Below are positions 44,795 through 53,635 of a DNA stretch of 64,000 nt, in pieces (the stretch's first letter is position 1; every line of letters starts with the position of its first letter). The DNA is from Sphingomonas sp. IW22 (GTDB lineage: Bacteria > Pseudomonadota > Alphaproteobacteria > Sphingomonadales > Sphingomonadaceae): NCBI RefSeq assembly GCF_041321155.1, contig NZ_JBGGWB010000001.1, positions 2,057,501 to 2,121,500 on the forward strand, given 5' to 3'. The notes under the pieces are model-generated. The model did no database searches and was not told the DNA's origin. It was given only the letters and a program-made list of their open reading frames with translations. The position numbers and the translations under genes were made by a program.

Positions 44795-46273
44795 TTAGCC
44801 AACCGATCCTTCGAGGCTGATTCCGAGCAGCTTTTGCGCCTCGACCGCGAACTCCATAGGAAGTTGCTGCAGCACTTCCTTGGCAAAGCCGTTGACGATC
44901 AGCGCCACCGCCGCTTCGCTGTCCAGGCCGCGTTGCTGGGCGTAGAACATCTGGTCTTCGCTGATCTTGCTGGTCGTGGCTTCATGCTCGATCTGGGCGG
45001 AGGGGTTGCGGACCTCGATATAGGGGACCGTGTGCGCGCCGCACTGGTCGCCGAGCAGCAGGCTGTCGCACTGGGTGAAGTTGCGGACGCCCTCGGCCCC
45101 CGGCGCGACGCGGACGAGGCCGCGATAGGTGTTGTCGCTGCGGCCGGCCGAAATCCCCTTGGACACGATGGTCGAGCGCGACCCCTTGCCGTTGTGGATC
45201 ATCTTGGTGCCGGTATCGGCCTGTTGCCGCCCGTTGGTGACCGCGACGGAGTAGAATTCGCCGACCGAGTTCTCGCCGTTCAGCACGCAGCTGGGATATT
45301 TCCAGGTGATCGCGCTGCCGGTTTCGACCTGCGTCCACGACACCTTTGAATTGCGGCCCTGACATAAAGCGCGCTTGGTCACGAAATTATAGATGCCGCC
45401 GACGCCGTTTTCGTCGCCGGGATACCAGTTCTGAACGGTCGAATATTTGATCTCGGCGTCGTCGAGCGCGACCAGTTCGACCACGGCGGCGTGAAGCTGG
45501 TTTTCGTCGCGCATCGGCGCGGTGCAGCCCTCAAGATAGCTGACATAGCTACCCTTGTCGGCGACGATCAGCGTGCGTTCGAACTGGCCGGTGTTTTCGG
45601 CATTGATGCGGAAATAGGTCGATAATTCCATGGGGCAGCGAACGCCCTCCGGAATGTAGACGAAGGTGCCGTCGGAAAAGACCGCGCAGTTGAGCGTCGC
45701 GAAATAATTGTCGCGCATCGGCACGACCTTGCCCAGCCATTGCCGGACCAGATCGGGATATTCCTTGATCGCTTCGCTGATCGAGCGGAAGATGACGCCC
45801 GCGGCCTCAAGCTCCTTGCGGAAGGTGGTGGCGACCGAAACGCTGTCGAACACCGCGTCCACCGCGACCCGGCGTGCGCCCTCCACCCCGGCGAGCACCT
45901 TCTGCTCCTCGATCGGGATGCCCAGCTTTTCGTACACGCGCAGGATTTCGGGATCGACCTCGTCCAGGCTGTCCAGCTTGGGCTTGGCGCGCGGTTCGGC
46001 GTAGTAATAGGCGTTCTGATAGTCGATCGGCGGCACGTTGAGCTTGGCCCAGTCGGGTGCCTCCATCGTCTGCCACATGCGGAACGCCTTGAGCCGCCAG
46101 TCGAGCATCCATTCAGGCTCGCCCTTCTTGGCGGAGATGAAGCGCACCGTGTCTTCGCTCAGCCCCTTGGGTGCGAAGTCCTGCTCGATGTCGGAGCTGA
46201 AGCCCCACTCATATTTCTTGTTGGCGGCGGCCAGCGCCTCGGCGTTTCTCACGGCCATGGCGGTATCGGTCAT
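44795..46273 (-). CDS. sufB: Fe-S cluster assembly protein SufB
   Basis: Main scaffold subunit on which the cluster is assembled. The 492-residue product has the N-terminal [27 protein letters not shown] and [49 protein letters not shown] carries the sulfur-accepting cysteine region. The later ending [24 protein letters not shown] is also characteristic. ATG 46273 ([10 protein letters not shown]) overlaps the stop of the Rrf2 regulator gene (46270-46273). The frame is open for another 55 codons upstream inside the regulator gene, but that stretch is antiphase noise. Confidence 0.97.
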   Translation of the reverse strand: MTDTAMAVRNAEALAAANKKYEWGFSSDIEQDFAPKGLSEDTVRFISAKKGEPEWMLDWRLKAFRMWQTMEAPDWAKLNVPPIDYQNAYYYAEPRAKPKLDSLDEVDPEILRVYEKLGIPIEEQKVLAGVEGARRVAVDAVFDSVSVATTFRKELEAAGVIFRSISEAIKEYPDLVRQWLGKVVPMRDNYFATLNCAVFSDGTFVYIPEGVRCPMELSTYFRINAENTGQFERTLIVADKGSYVSYLEGCTAPMRDENQLHAAVVELVALDDAEIKYSTVQNWYPGDENGVGGIYNFVTKRALCQGRNSKVSWTQVETGSAITWKYPSCVLNGENSVGEFYSVAVTNGRQQADTGTKMIHNGKGSRSTIVSKGISAGRSDNTYRGLVRVAPGAEGVRNFTQCDSLLLGDQCGAHTVPYIEVRNPSAQIEHEATTSKISEDQMFYAQQRGLDSEAAVALIVNGFAKEVLQQLPMEFAVEAQKLLGISLEGSVG

Positions 46274-46710
46274 GCTTCGGCTCCAAGGCCCACGGGTTCG
46301 GGTGCGGGCGCGTCGATAAGGTTGGACAGGGTAATGCCCGCCAGCGCGCCGCGAACGGCACCGTTGACGGCGTTCCAGTGGGGGCGAACCTCGCACGACC
46401 CTTCGATCGCGCAGTCGTGGCGGCCATTGTCGACGCATTGCGTCATGGCGATCGGCCCCTCGATCGCTTCGACAATGTCAGCAAGGGTGATGGCCGCAGG
46501 CGGGCGGGCGAGGCGAAAGCCGCCGCCGGTCCCGCGCGAGCTTTCAATCAGGCCGGCAGCCGACAGGCGGCTGACCAGTTTCTGTACCGTCGGCAGCGGC
46601 AGACCGGTTTCCGCGGCCAGCAACGTCGCGTTGAGACGCACCGACCCGCACTGGCGAGCGGCGGCGCGCATCATCACGACGGCATAATCGGCCTGGGCGG
46701 AAAGTCGCAT
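46270..46710 (-). CDS. sufR: Rrf2-family Fe-S regulator of the suf operon
   Basis: A 146-residue transcription factor of the Rrf2/IscR type. The winged helix is [20 protein letters not shown] through [29 protein letters not shown]. Three cysteines near residue 92-106 ([16 protein letters not shown]) can bind a cluster. Their spacing, C-x7-C-x5-C, differs from the C-x5-C-x5-C of E. coli IscR. It heads the suf operon, with its stop overlapping the sufB start, so it probably senses Fe-S status and represses its own operon. A perfect inverted repeat lies just upstream. The naming as SufR or IscR is by context. Confidence 0.92.
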   Translation of the reverse strand: MRLSAQADYAVVMMRAAARQCGSVRLNATLLAAETGLPLPTVQKLVSRLSAAGLIESSRGTGGGFRLARPPAAITLADIVEAIEGPIAMTQCVDNGRHDCAIEGSCEVRPHWNAVNGAVRGALAGITLSNLIDAPAPEPVGLGAEA

Positions 46711-46716
46711 AATCTC

Positions 46717-46743
46717 CCAATCGGACGGTTTTGTTCCGATTGG
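46717..46743. promoter_or_regulatory. Inverted repeat upstream of the suf regulator gene, likely operator
   Basis: CCAATCGGA (46717-46725) and TCCGATTGG (46735-46743) are perfect 9-bp arms with a 9-base spacer. They lie 7 to 33 bases upstream of the regulator's ATG at 46710. A dimeric Rrf2 protein bound here would block expression of the whole suf operon. The binding is inferred from position and symmetry. Confidence 0.55.
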
Positions 46744-46768
46744 CATGTGGGCGCGGTGATCCCTTTGG

Positions 46769-47596
46769 TCAACCCCGTTCGGGCGGTGCCAGTTCGTTGA
46801 AAGCGCCAGGCGACAGCGTCATCGCCAGCACCGGGTCCATCCGCGCTGCCAGCGTGCCGGGCGTATGGCCGGTGAAGTGGCGGATTTCACGGATCATGTG
46901 CGACTGATCGTAAAAGGGTTCGGCCACGCCGCGCGGATCGGCACCCTCCGCCAGGGCCGAGGCGGCGCGCAGAGCGCGGAACTTGCGCTCCAAAAGCTTG
47001 GGCGGGGCGCCGAAATAATGGTTCACCAGCCGCACGACCTGTCGCGAGGAAAGCGGGATCGAATCGAACAGGGCCTGGACCCGCGGGACTTCGCTTTCGG
47101 CAAGCCAGGCGCGGACCGCTTCGCACAAACGCACATGTTCGGGCGGGACAGGGCGGGCGCGCTCAATCAGAAAGCTTTCGCTAGCGGCGATCATGTCCGG
47201 CAGCGTTGTCAGACCCCTGAGCTGGTCCAGCAGGGCAGCCGCGCGCGGGCCGAACAATGCGATCCCGTCGGTGACATGATCCGCCCGTTCATGCGCCGGG
47301 ATGCCGATCAGCGATCCCCATCCCACGGGGCTGAGCGCAATGCCGAAACAATGAAACGGTCCTTCGACGCGGTAGGGCGCGGCCCCGGTCCCCGGCCCGT
47401 TGATCATCACCGGGCAGGATGGTTCGACATGCCCCTGCGGAAAACGCAGTTCCCCCGAACCGCGCAGCATGAACCGGATCTGGCCGACATCGGCCCTTTC
47501 AATCCCCTCAACTACCGGCTCATCCGAGCGGTAGAGATAGAAGATCGTGACGAGCGACGCCACCGCTGGCGGTGGCGGCAGGAACTCAAGATGCAT
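46769..47596 (-). CDS. AraC-family transcriptional regulator
   Basis: A 275-residue regulator. The C-terminal quarter is an AraC helix-turn-helix pair: VPRVQALFDSIPLSSRQVVRLVNHYFGAPPKLLERKFRALRAASALAEG, then YDQSHMIREIRHFTGHTPGTL. The N-terminal sensor domain (MHLEFLPPPPAVASLVTIFYLYR and later cupin-like strands) resembles the DUF6597/ligand-binding type of several AraC regulators. The start at 47596 is used; two codons further upstream another start exists. It lies 58 bp upstream of the suf regulator gene on the same strand. Its target is unknown. Confidence 0.9.
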   Translation of the reverse strand: MHLEFLPPPPAVASLVTIFYLYRSDEPVVEGIERADVGQIRFMLRGSGELRFPQGHVEPSCPVMINGPGTGAAPYRVEGPFHCFGIALSPVGWGSLIGIPAHERADHVTDGIALFGPRAAALLDQLRGLTTLPDMIAASESFLIERARPVPPEHVRLCEAVRAWLAESEVPRVQALFDSIPLSSRQVVRLVNHYFGAPPKLLERKFRALRAASALAEGADPRGVAEPFYDQSHMIREIRHFTGHTPGTLAARMDPVLAMTLSPGAFNELAPPERG

Positions 47597-47736
47597 TCGA
47601 CACAAATTCCCCCCGACCGATCAGGTTTCGATTGCCCCCCGAGCACCGAATCGGTCACTGGTTAATTTATGATATATCTGTGGGTGACCGGAAAGGGTCA
47701 TTTGTAACTTATTATTGCGCTTCTATGCTGAGCGCG

Positions 47737-47880
47737 AAAAAATAGGGCGGCCACCCATTTAAGGGTAACCGCCCCAAAATAAGAAGTTCCCGCGAAGGAA
47801 CCTCTCGGGTCGCAGCCGCCGGGTTAAAGGGATCGGCGAGGCCGGTCTTGTATGAAAATGACATGCGCGCGCGGTTCCAG
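47737..47880 (-). ncRNA. Candidate small RNA ending in an intrinsic terminator
   Basis: On the minus strand a 7-bp hairpin (AGGTTCC/GGAACTT, 47784-47803) is followed by a 12-bp hairpin (GGGCGGTTACCC/GGGTGGCCGCCC, with two U-G pairs) and then TATTTTTTCG. The sodC transcript should already end at the hairpin 47888-47916, so a second strong terminator is unexplained unless something starts between them. The 5' end is not defined; 47880 is only an outer bound. No known family is recognised. Confidence 0.35.
47745..47774 (-). terminator. Strong Rho-independent terminator on the minus strand
   Basis: GGGCGGTTACCC pairs with GGGTGGCCGCCC (two G-U pairs) around a 6-base loop and is followed by TATTTTTT. 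It faces away from sodC and lies 170 bp past that gene, before the AraC gene. Confidence 0.75.
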
Positions 47881-47887
47881 GCACATG

Positions 47888-47916
47888 TTGCCGCCCCGCA
47901 TTTGTCGGGGCGGCAA
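47888..47916 (-). terminator. Terminator after sodC
   Basis: TTGCCGCCCCG and CGGGGCGGCAA form a perfect 11-bp stem with a 7-base loop, 11 bases past the sodC stop on the minus strand. There is no long T run after it. Confidence 0.65.
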
Positions 47917-47927
47917 TTTCAGTCGCG

Positions 47928-48452
47928 TTACGCGCGGCGGAACACGCCGCAGGCGATCCGCCCGCCGCTGTTGCCCGATGGATCGGTCTTCATGTCGTCG
48001 GGCCCGGCGTGGATCATCATCGCGGAGCCATCACCATCGAACAGACCGTCAAACGTGCCGCCCGGCAGCGTGAAGGTCAGCGTGCCGCGGCCATCGCTCT
48101 GTACGTCGAGATTTGGGGCGTCACCGGCATGAGGACCGGCAGGGTTTTCCATGCCGTGCTGGCGCGTGGTCGGGTTCCAGTGCCCGCCCGCTGTTTCAAA
48201 GGTCGGCGCTTCGCACCGGCCGACGGTGTGGACATGGGCGCCGTGCATGCCGGGGGGCATGTTGCGCCCTTCGACGACGAGGCGAATGTCGCCGCCCACG
48301 GCGGTCGCGGTTGCGCGACCGACCGACTGGCCATTTGCGGTAATCAGGTCGGCGACGGCCGTCTGATCGCCGCCGCCGGCACCGCCGCCGGTCATTGCAC
48401 AGGCGCCAAGCATCAGCGCGCCCATTGCCGTCGCTGCCATCATAATCCGCAT
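47928..48452 (-). CDS. sodC: Cu-Zn superoxide dismutase, lipoprotein type
   Basis: A 174-residue periplasmic Cu-Zn superoxide dismutase. The leader MRIMMAATAMGALMLGAC contains a lipobox (LGAC), so it is likely lipid-anchored. The catalytic domain shows GMHGAHVHTVGRCEAPTF with copper and zinc histidines, GGHWNPTTRQHGMENP, and GGRIACGVF with the second disulfide cysteine. It removes superoxide at the cell surface. ATG 48452 has AGGAGG six bases upstream and is preferred to the in-frame ATG at 48470. It is divergent from hppD. Confidence 0.93.
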   Translation of the reverse strand: MRIMMAATAMGALMLGACAMTGGGAGGGDQTAVADLITANGQSVGRATATAVGGDIRLVVEGRNMPPGMHGAHVHTVGRCEAPTFETAGGHWNPTTRQHGMENPAGPHAGDAPNLDVQSDGRGTLTFTLPGGTFDGLFDGDGSAMMIHAGPDDMKTDPSGNSGGRIACGVFRRA

Positions 48453-48544
48453 CAAATCCTCCTGTCGCATTCTCGAAAGACGAATGCCCCGTGACCGTCA
48501 GGGTTCCAACCCCCTGCTTGACGCTGGGCCATGTGCGAACGATA

Positions 48545-48564
48545 GTGGTAACAACTGAAACCAC
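48545..48564. promoter_or_regulatory. Imperfect palindrome upstream of hppD
   Basis: GTGGT and ACCAC are inverted arms separated by 10 bases, 20 to 39 bases before the hppD ATG. The interior also shows partial symmetry (CA...TG). This could be the operator of a tyrosine/homogentisate pathway regulator; no regulator gene is adjacent. Confidence 0.3.
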
Positions 48565-48583
48565 ATTGCCGGAGGATGCTGTC

Positions 48584-49651
48584 ATGGCGCATATGGACGT
48601 GAACCCCCTGGGCCTGGACGGGTTCGAGTTTTGCGAGTTCACCTCGCCCGATCCCGCGCGCATGGCGGCTCAGCTGGAACAGATGGGTTTCGTCGCGGCA
48701 TCGACGCATCCGACCCGCGATGTGGTGCGGTACAAGCAGGGACGCATCAACCTGCTGCTCAACCGTATGACCGATGGTCATGCGGCGGATTTTCACGCGG
48801 CGCACGGGCCGTCGGCAGCGGGCATGGCGTTCCGCGTGCAGGACGCGAAGGCGGCATTCGACAATGCGGTGGCGCGCGGCGCCAAGCCCGCTGACGCATC
48901 GCGCGGGGCGCTGGGCACCGGTTATGCGCTGGAGGGGATCGGCGGGTCGATGCTGTACCTGATCGACCGGCATGGCGAGCGCGGCAGCCTGTATGACGAC
49001 TGGAACGCTGTCCCCGGCGCGGAGGAAGCGGAGCGGGAAAACTCGGTCGGTCTCGACCTGCTCGACCACCTGACCCACAATGTCCGGCGCGGGCAGATGC
49101 GGGTATGGGCGGAGTTCTACAATCGCATCTTCAATTTCGAAGAACAGAAGTATTTCGACATCAAGGGCAAGGCGACCGGCCTGTTCAGCCAGGCGATGAT
49201 CGCGCCCGACAAGGCGATCCGCATCCCCCTGAACGAAAGCCAGGACGACAAGAGCCAGATCGAGGAATTCATCCGCGATTATAATGGCGAGGGTATCCAG
49301 CATCTGGCCTTCACCACCGACAATATTTACGAAACTGTCGAAAAGCTGCGCGCACGTGGCGTCCGGTTGCAGGACACGATCGAGACCTATTACGAGCTGG
49401 TCGACAAGCGCGTACCGGGGCACGGCGAGGATCTGGAGCGTCTGAAGAAGAACCGTATCCTGATCGATGGCGATACCGGGGATGAGGGCATCCTGCTCCA
49501 GATCTTTACCGAGAATATGTTCGGGCCGATCTTTTTCGAGATCATTCAGCGCAAGGGCAATGAAGGGTTCGGCAACGGCAATTTTCAGGCGTTGTACGAA
49601 TCGATCGAGCTGGATCAAATCCGGCGCGGCGTGATCACGGTCGACGAGTGA
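48584..49651 (+). CDS. hppD: 4-Hydroxyphenylpyruvate dioxygenase
   Basis: Converts 4-hydroxyphenylpyruvate to homogentisate in tyrosine degradation. The 355-residue protein has two vicinal-oxygen-chelate domains. The C-terminal one carries the iron-binding residues: LDHLTHNV (His), GIQHLAFTTDNI (His) and FFEIIQRKG (Glu). The QIFTENMFGPIFFEIIQR end is characteristic. GGAGG seven bases upstream fixes ATG 48584. The downstream gene hmgA (111 bp further) catalyses the next step, so they likely act in one pathway and possibly one transcript. Confidence 0.96.
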   Translation: MAHMDVNPLGLDGFEFCEFTSPDPARMAAQLEQMGFVAASTHPTRDVVRYKQGRINLLLNRMTDGHAADFHAAHGPSAAGMAFRVQDAKAAFDNAVARGAKPADASRGALGTGYALEGIGGSMLYLIDRHGERGSLYDDWNAVPGAEEAERENSVGLDLLDHLTHNVRRGQMRVWAEFYNRIFNFEEQKYFDIKGKATGLFSQAMIAPDKAIRIPLNESQDDKSQIEEFIRDYNGEGIQHLAFTTDNIYETVEKLRARGVRLQDTIETYYELVDKRVPGHGEDLERLKKNRILIDGDTGDEGILLQIFTENMFGPIFFEIIQRKGNEGFGNGNFQALYESIELDQIRRGVITVDE

Positions 49652-49762
49652 TCGAAGGTCGAAGCCCTGGCTTCGGCCAAGATGCAGCGCGGAGGCGCTG
49701 TCGTCGACCGGCCGGCACGGCAAGCCGGGCCGGGTCCGACGCCCGGCGGATGGAGAGAGACA

Positions 49763-51058
49763 ATGCAGCAGGACGAAAGCGCCCGGTACATTCCCGGTTT
49801 CGGCAACCATGTCTCGACCGAGGCGGTGGCGGGTGCGCTGCCGGTCGGGCGCAACAGTCCGCAGCATCCCGCCTTCGGCCTATATGCCGAGCAGCTGTCC
49901 GGCACTGCCTTTACCGCGCCCCGGCATGAGAATCGGCGGTCGTGGCTGTATCGACTGCGCCCCACCGCCGAGCATCCGCCGTTCGTGCGATACGAAGGCG
50001 CGGCGAAGTTCGCGCCGGGCACCGACGATGCGCCGCTTGCCCCCAATCGCCTGCGCTGGGACCCGCAGCCGATGCCGGAGGCGCCGGTCGACCTGATCGA
50101 CGGGATGGTCACGATGATGGCCAATCGCGATCCCGCCAGTCTGGAAGGGGTCGCGCTGCACGTCTATGCCGCCAATCGCGACATGGATGCGCGGGTGTTC
50201 CAGAATGCTGATGGCGAGATGCTGTTCCTGCCCGAACAGGGGCGACTGACGCTGTTGACCGAGATGGGGCGGATCGATGTGGCGCCGGGACAGGTGGCGC
50301 TGGTGCCGCGCGGCGTGCGGTTTCGCGCACTGCTGCCCGATGGCGCGGCGCGGGGTTATGTCGCGGAAAATCACGGCAGCCTGTTCCGCCTGCCCGATCT
50401 GGGGCCGATCGGCGCCAATGGACTGGCCAACCCGCGCGATTTCGAAACGCCGGTCGCGTGGTTCGAGGACCGGGACCAGGCGGTCGAGGTGGTGCAGAAG
50501 TTCATGGGCTCGCTGTGGACGACGACGCTGGATCACAGCCCGCTGGACGTGGTGGCGTGGCACGGCAATCTGGCGCCGTGGCGGTACGACCTGTCGCGGT
50601 TCAACACCATGAATACCGTCAGTTTCGACCATCCCGACCCGTCGATCTTTACCGTGCTGACGTCGCCCAGCGATGTGCCGGGGCGGGCAAATGCCGATTT
50701 CGTGATCTTTCCGCCGCGCTGGATGGTGGCGGAGGACACGTTCCGCCCGCCATGGTTCCACCGCAACGTCATGTCGGAAGCGATGGGCCTGATCCACGGT
50801 GCCTATGACGCGAAGGCGGAGGGGTTCCGCCCCGGTGGCATCAGCCTGCACAATCTGATGGCGGGTCATGGCCCCGATCTGGCGACATGGGAAAAGGCAA
50901 GCGCCGCGGAGCTGAAGCCGCACCGGATCGACGGGACGATGGCGTTCATGCTGGAAAGCTGCTGGCCCTATCGCCCGACCGCGCACGCGCTGGCGACGGC
51001 GCAGCCCGATTATGACGCGGCGTGGCGCGACTTTCCCAAGGCGAAGCTGCCGGAATGA
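49763..51058 (+). CDS. hmgA: Homogentisate 1,2-dioxygenase
   Basis: Opens the ring of homogentisate to maleylacetoacetate. The 431-residue protein has the HmgA features: [26 protein letters not shown], the cupin core with [24 protein letters not shown], and the C-terminal iron site region [25 protein letters not shown] and [16 protein letters not shown] 49763 with GAGAGA upstream is preferred; the open frame continues into the gap. Its stop overlaps the ATG of the Rieske gene (ATGA). No maleylacetoacetate isomerase or fumarylacetoacetase is in the window. Confidence 0.96.
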   Translation: MQQDESARYIPGFGNHVSTEAVAGALPVGRNSPQHPAFGLYAEQLSGTAFTAPRHENRRSWLYRLRPTAEHPPFVRYEGAAKFAPGTDDAPLAPNRLRWDPQPMPEAPVDLIDGMVTMMANRDPASLEGVALHVYAANRDMDARVFQNADGEMLFLPEQGRLTLLTEMGRIDVAPGQVALVPRGVRFRALLPDGAARGYVAENHGSLFRLPDLGPIGANGLANPRDFETPVAWFEDRDQAVEVVQKFMGSLWTTTLDHSPLDVVAWHGNLAPWRYDLSRFNTMNTVSFDHPDPSIFTVLTSPSDVPGRANADFVIFPPRWMVAEDTFRPPWFHRNVMSEAMGLIHGAYDAKAEGFRPGGISLHNLMAGHGPDLATWEKASAAELKPHRIDGTMAFMLESCWPYRPTAHALATAQPDYDAAWRDFPKAKLPE

Positions 51059-51426
51059 GTGATGCGCCGGCGAATGGCCGTGTCTTTGCGACCCCGGCGG
51101 GTGTGACGCTGGCGCCGGTCGAGGCGATCGCCGACGGAGCAGCGCGCAATTTCGTACTGCAATTGCGTGCGGGCCGCTTTCATGGCTTCGTCGTGCGGCG
51201 GGGGGATGGCGTCGTCGGCTATGTCGACCGGTGCCCGCATATGGGCGTGCCGCTGGCGCAGCAGCTGGACGATTACCTGTCGCCCGACGGTGCGCGCATC
51301 GTGTGCGCGTGGCACGGCGCGGTTTTTCGCTTGGAGGACGGCGAGTGTCTGGGCGGCCCTTGCCCCGGCACACGGCTGACGCCCTGGCCGGTCATGGTGC
51401 AGGACGGCAAGATCGTTACCGCCTGA
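51055..51426 (+). CDS. Rieske [2Fe-2S] protein coupled to hmgA
   Basis: A 123-residue single-domain Rieske protein. [17 protein letters not shown] (C-x-H) and [24 protein letters not shown] (C-x2-H) supply the cluster ligands. It has no signal peptide or membrane anchor and therefore acts as a soluble electron carrier or small oxygenase component in the cytoplasm. It is translationally coupled to hmgA. HmgA itself needs no Rieske protein, so the reason for coupling is unclear. Its 3' end overlaps the convergent pyrD by 11 bases. Confidence 0.92.
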   Translation: MSDAPANGRVFATPAGVTLAPVEAIADGAARNFVLQLRAGRFHGFVVRRGDGVVGYVDRCPHMGVPLAQQLDDYLSPDGARIVCAWHGAVFRLEDGECLGGPCPGTRLTPWPVMVQDGKIVTA

Positions 51427-52411
51427 GCCCCCGCACGATCCGCGCGGCCAGACCGGGGCCGTGATAGACCAGCGCCGAATAAAGCTGAACCAGACTGGCC
51501 CCCGCATCCAGCCGCCGCTGCGCCTCATCCGCCGAATCGATGCCGCCGGCGGAAATCAGCGGCATCTGTCCGCCGGTCGCTGCCCGCGCCGCGACCAGCA
51601 TCTGGCGCGCGCGCTCCGCCAGCGGCTTGCCCGACAGGCCGCCCGCTTCGCCCGCATGGGGGGAGCGCAAGCTGTCGCGGCGGGCGATGGTGGTGTTCGA
51701 CACGATCAGCGCGTCGACGCCGTGGTCGATGGCCGCGCGCGCGACGACATCCAGCGCGGCGGTGTCGAGGTCGGGGGCGATTTTCAGGAACAGCGGCACC
51801 CGCTCACCCCCCGCACGCCGCGCATCGTCGCTGGCGGAGAGCAGCTCGCCCAGCGCAGGTTGCGATTGCAGGTCGCGCAGGCCGGGCGTGTTGGGGGAGC
51901 TGATATTGATCGTCACATAATCGGCGAGCGGCGCGACGCGCGTGACGGCGTGCGCGTAATCGGCGACGCGATCGTCCGAATCCTTGTTTGCGCCGACATT
52001 GATGCCGACGATGCCGTGGCGACGGCGCGCGGCGGCGATGCGGGGCAGAGCGGCTTCGATGCCACCATTGTTGAAGCCCATGCGATTGACGACGGCCTCA
52101 TCCTCCACCAGCCGGAACAGACGCGGCTTGGGATTGCCCGCTTGCGGGCGCGGGGTGAGGGTGCCGACCTCGACAAAGCCGAAGCCGAGGCCGAGGAAAC
52201 CGTCAATCGCCTCCGCATCCTTGTCCACCCCGGCGGCGAGGCCAACGGGGTTGGGGAAATCCAGACCCGCGATCCGCACCGGCTTTCCCTTTGGCCGCAT
52301 GGCCAGCGGCGTGCCCGCCTTGCCCCAGGTGGCAAGTGCGCGGATGGTCAGGCGATGCGCCTGTTCGGGATCGAGTGCGAACAGCGCGGGGCGATAGAAG
52401 GGAGCGGCCAT
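51416..52411 (-). CDS. pyrD: Dihydroorotate dehydrogenase (quinone), class 2
   Basis: Oxidises dihydroorotate to orotate and passes electrons to the quinone pool in pyrimidine synthesis. The 331-residue length and N-terminal membrane-associating helix (MAAPFYRPALFALDPEQAHRL) indicate class 2. Further signs are GLAAGVDKDAEAIDGFLGLGFGFVEVGTLTPRPQ, NRMGFNNGG, NISSPNTPGLRDLQ with the catalytic serine region nearby, VSNTT and ISAGGIDSADEA. It is divergent from pheS, with a 119-bp gap. Confidence 0.95.
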   Translation of the reverse strand: MAAPFYRPALFALDPEQAHRLTIRALATWGKAGTPLAMRPKGKPVRIAGLDFPNPVGLAAGVDKDAEAIDGFLGLGFGFVEVGTLTPRPQAGNPKPRLFRLVEDEAVVNRMGFNNGGIEAALPRIAAARRRHGIVGINVGANKDSDDRVADYAHAVTRVAPLADYVTINISSPNTPGLRDLQSQPALGELLSASDDARRAGGERVPLFLKIAPDLDTAALDVVARAAIDHGVDALIVSNTTIARRDSLRSPHAGEAGGLSGKPLAERARQMLVAARAATGGQMPLISAGGIDSADEAQRRLDAGASLVQLYSALVYHGPGLAARIVRGLRR

Positions 52412-52530
52412 GATGATGCTCCCTGCCAGCGGCTTATCCGCGCGTCAAAGTGTCACCACGGGTTGATTTGCCGCGCCGCATCGGGTTTCGGGGGAGCAAC
52501 GGGCACCCATTTGCCGATTCAGGAATTGAA

Positions 52531-53610
52531 ATGAGCGAGCTTCAGACACTTCAGGCCGACCTGCTCGCGCGCGTCGATGCCGCCGACAGCGCCGAGGCGG
52601 TCGAGACGATCCGCGTCGAGGCGCTGGGCAAGCAGGGGCGCATCACCGCGCTCCTGAAATCGCTGGGCGCGATGACGCCCGAAGAGCGTCAGGTCGAAGG
52701 GCCGGCGATCCATGGCCTGCGCGAAGCGGTGACGAACGCCATCGGCGCGCGCAAGGCGGCGCTGGAGCGCGCAGCGCTCGACGCGCGGCTGGCGGCGGAA
52801 ACGCTGGACATGACGCTGCCCGCATCGGGCGTACCGGCGGGCACGGTGCATCCGGTCAGCCAGGTCATGGACGAGCTGGCCGAGATTTTCGCCGATCTGG
52901 GCTTTGCCGTGGCGGCCGGACCGGAGATCGAGGACGACTGGCACAATTTCTCCGCGCTCAACATTCCTGAGACACATCCGGCGCGGGCGATGCACGACAC
53001 CTTCTATTTCCCCGATGAGGGGGAAAAGCGGATGCTGCTTCGCACCCATACCTCCCCCGTGCAGATCCGCACGATGATGAAGGACAAGCCGCCCATTCGC
53101 ATCATCGCGCCGGGCCGGGTCTATCGCAGCGACAGCGACGCCACGCACACGCCGATGTTCCACCAGATCGAGGGGCTGGTCATCGACCGGGGCATCACCC
53201 TTGGCCATCTGAAATGGACGCTGGAGACGTTTCTGAAGGCGTTTTTCGAGCGGGACGACATCGTGCTGCGGCTGCGCGCCAGCTATTTCCCGTTCACTGA
53301 GCCGTCGGTGGAGGTCGATGTCGGCTATTCGATCGTCAAGGGAAAGCGCGTGATCGGCGGGTCCGAAGGCTGGATGGAAGTGCTGGGCAGCGGCATGGTC
53401 CATCGCAAGGTGATCGAGGCGTGCGGGCTGGACCCGAACGAATGGCAGGGATTTGCGTTCGGCACCGGCGTCGACCGGCTGGCGATGCTCAAATACGGCA
53501 TGGACGACCTGCGCCCCTTCTTCGACGGCGACCTTCGCTGGCTGCGCCATTACGGCTTTGCCGCGCTCGACGTGCCGACCCTGTCGGGCGGCGTCGGCGT
53601 TTCGGCCTGA
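52531..53610 (+). CDS. pheS: Phenylalanyl-tRNA synthetase alpha chain
   Basis: Catalytic alpha subunit of the alpha2-beta2 enzyme. The 359 residues include an N-terminal coiled-coil region ([14 protein letters not shown]), the class II motif 2 [28 protein letters not shown], and motif 3 [33 protein letters not shown] [14 protein letters not shown] binds substrate. ATG 52531 is set by alignment to the family; the frame is open 27 codons further upstream. pheT follows after 25 bases. I found no Phe-rich leader peptide in the 119-bp upstream gap. Confidence 0.97.
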   Translation: MSELQTLQADLLARVDAADSAEAVETIRVEALGKQGRITALLKSLGAMTPEERQVEGPAIHGLREAVTNAIGARKAALERAALDARLAAETLDMTLPASGVPAGTVHPVSQVMDELAEIFADLGFAVAAGPEIEDDWHNFSALNIPETHPARAMHDTFYFPDEGEKRMLLRTHTSPVQIRTMMKDKPPIRIIAPGRVYRSDSDATHTPMFHQIEGLVIDRGITLGHLKWTLETFLKAFFERDDIVLRLRASYFPFTEPSVEVDVGYSIVKGKRVIGGSEGWMEVLGSGMVHRKVIEACGLDPNEWQGFAFGTGVDRLAMLKYGMDDLRPFFDGDLRWLRHYGFAALDVPTLSGGVGVSA

Positions 53611-53635
53611 ACGACATTCCCAGGAAAGCATATCC

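Larger units (their letters stand above)
47597..47927. other. Intergenic region with structured elements but no clear protein gene
   Basis: This 331-bp gap separates sodC from the AraC gene. It holds the sodC-side hairpin (47888-47916), a second strong minus-strand terminator (47745-47774 with six T beyond it) and a smaller hairpin between them (47784-47803). An AT-rich patch (about 47662-47690 and 47700-47745) contrasts with the GC-rich surroundings and could carry promoters. No open frame with coding character was seen. Confidence 0.6.

Noticed and set aside
47797..47825. GGAAC sequence near 47797 as an EcfG promoter
   Set aside because: No CGTT-like -10 at 16 or 17 bases; the nearest GGTT is 20 bases away, and GGAAC here is part of a hairpin arm.
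52412..52530. Phe-type leader peptide before pheST
   Set aside because: No short frame with consecutive Phe codons or a terminator hairpin is present.
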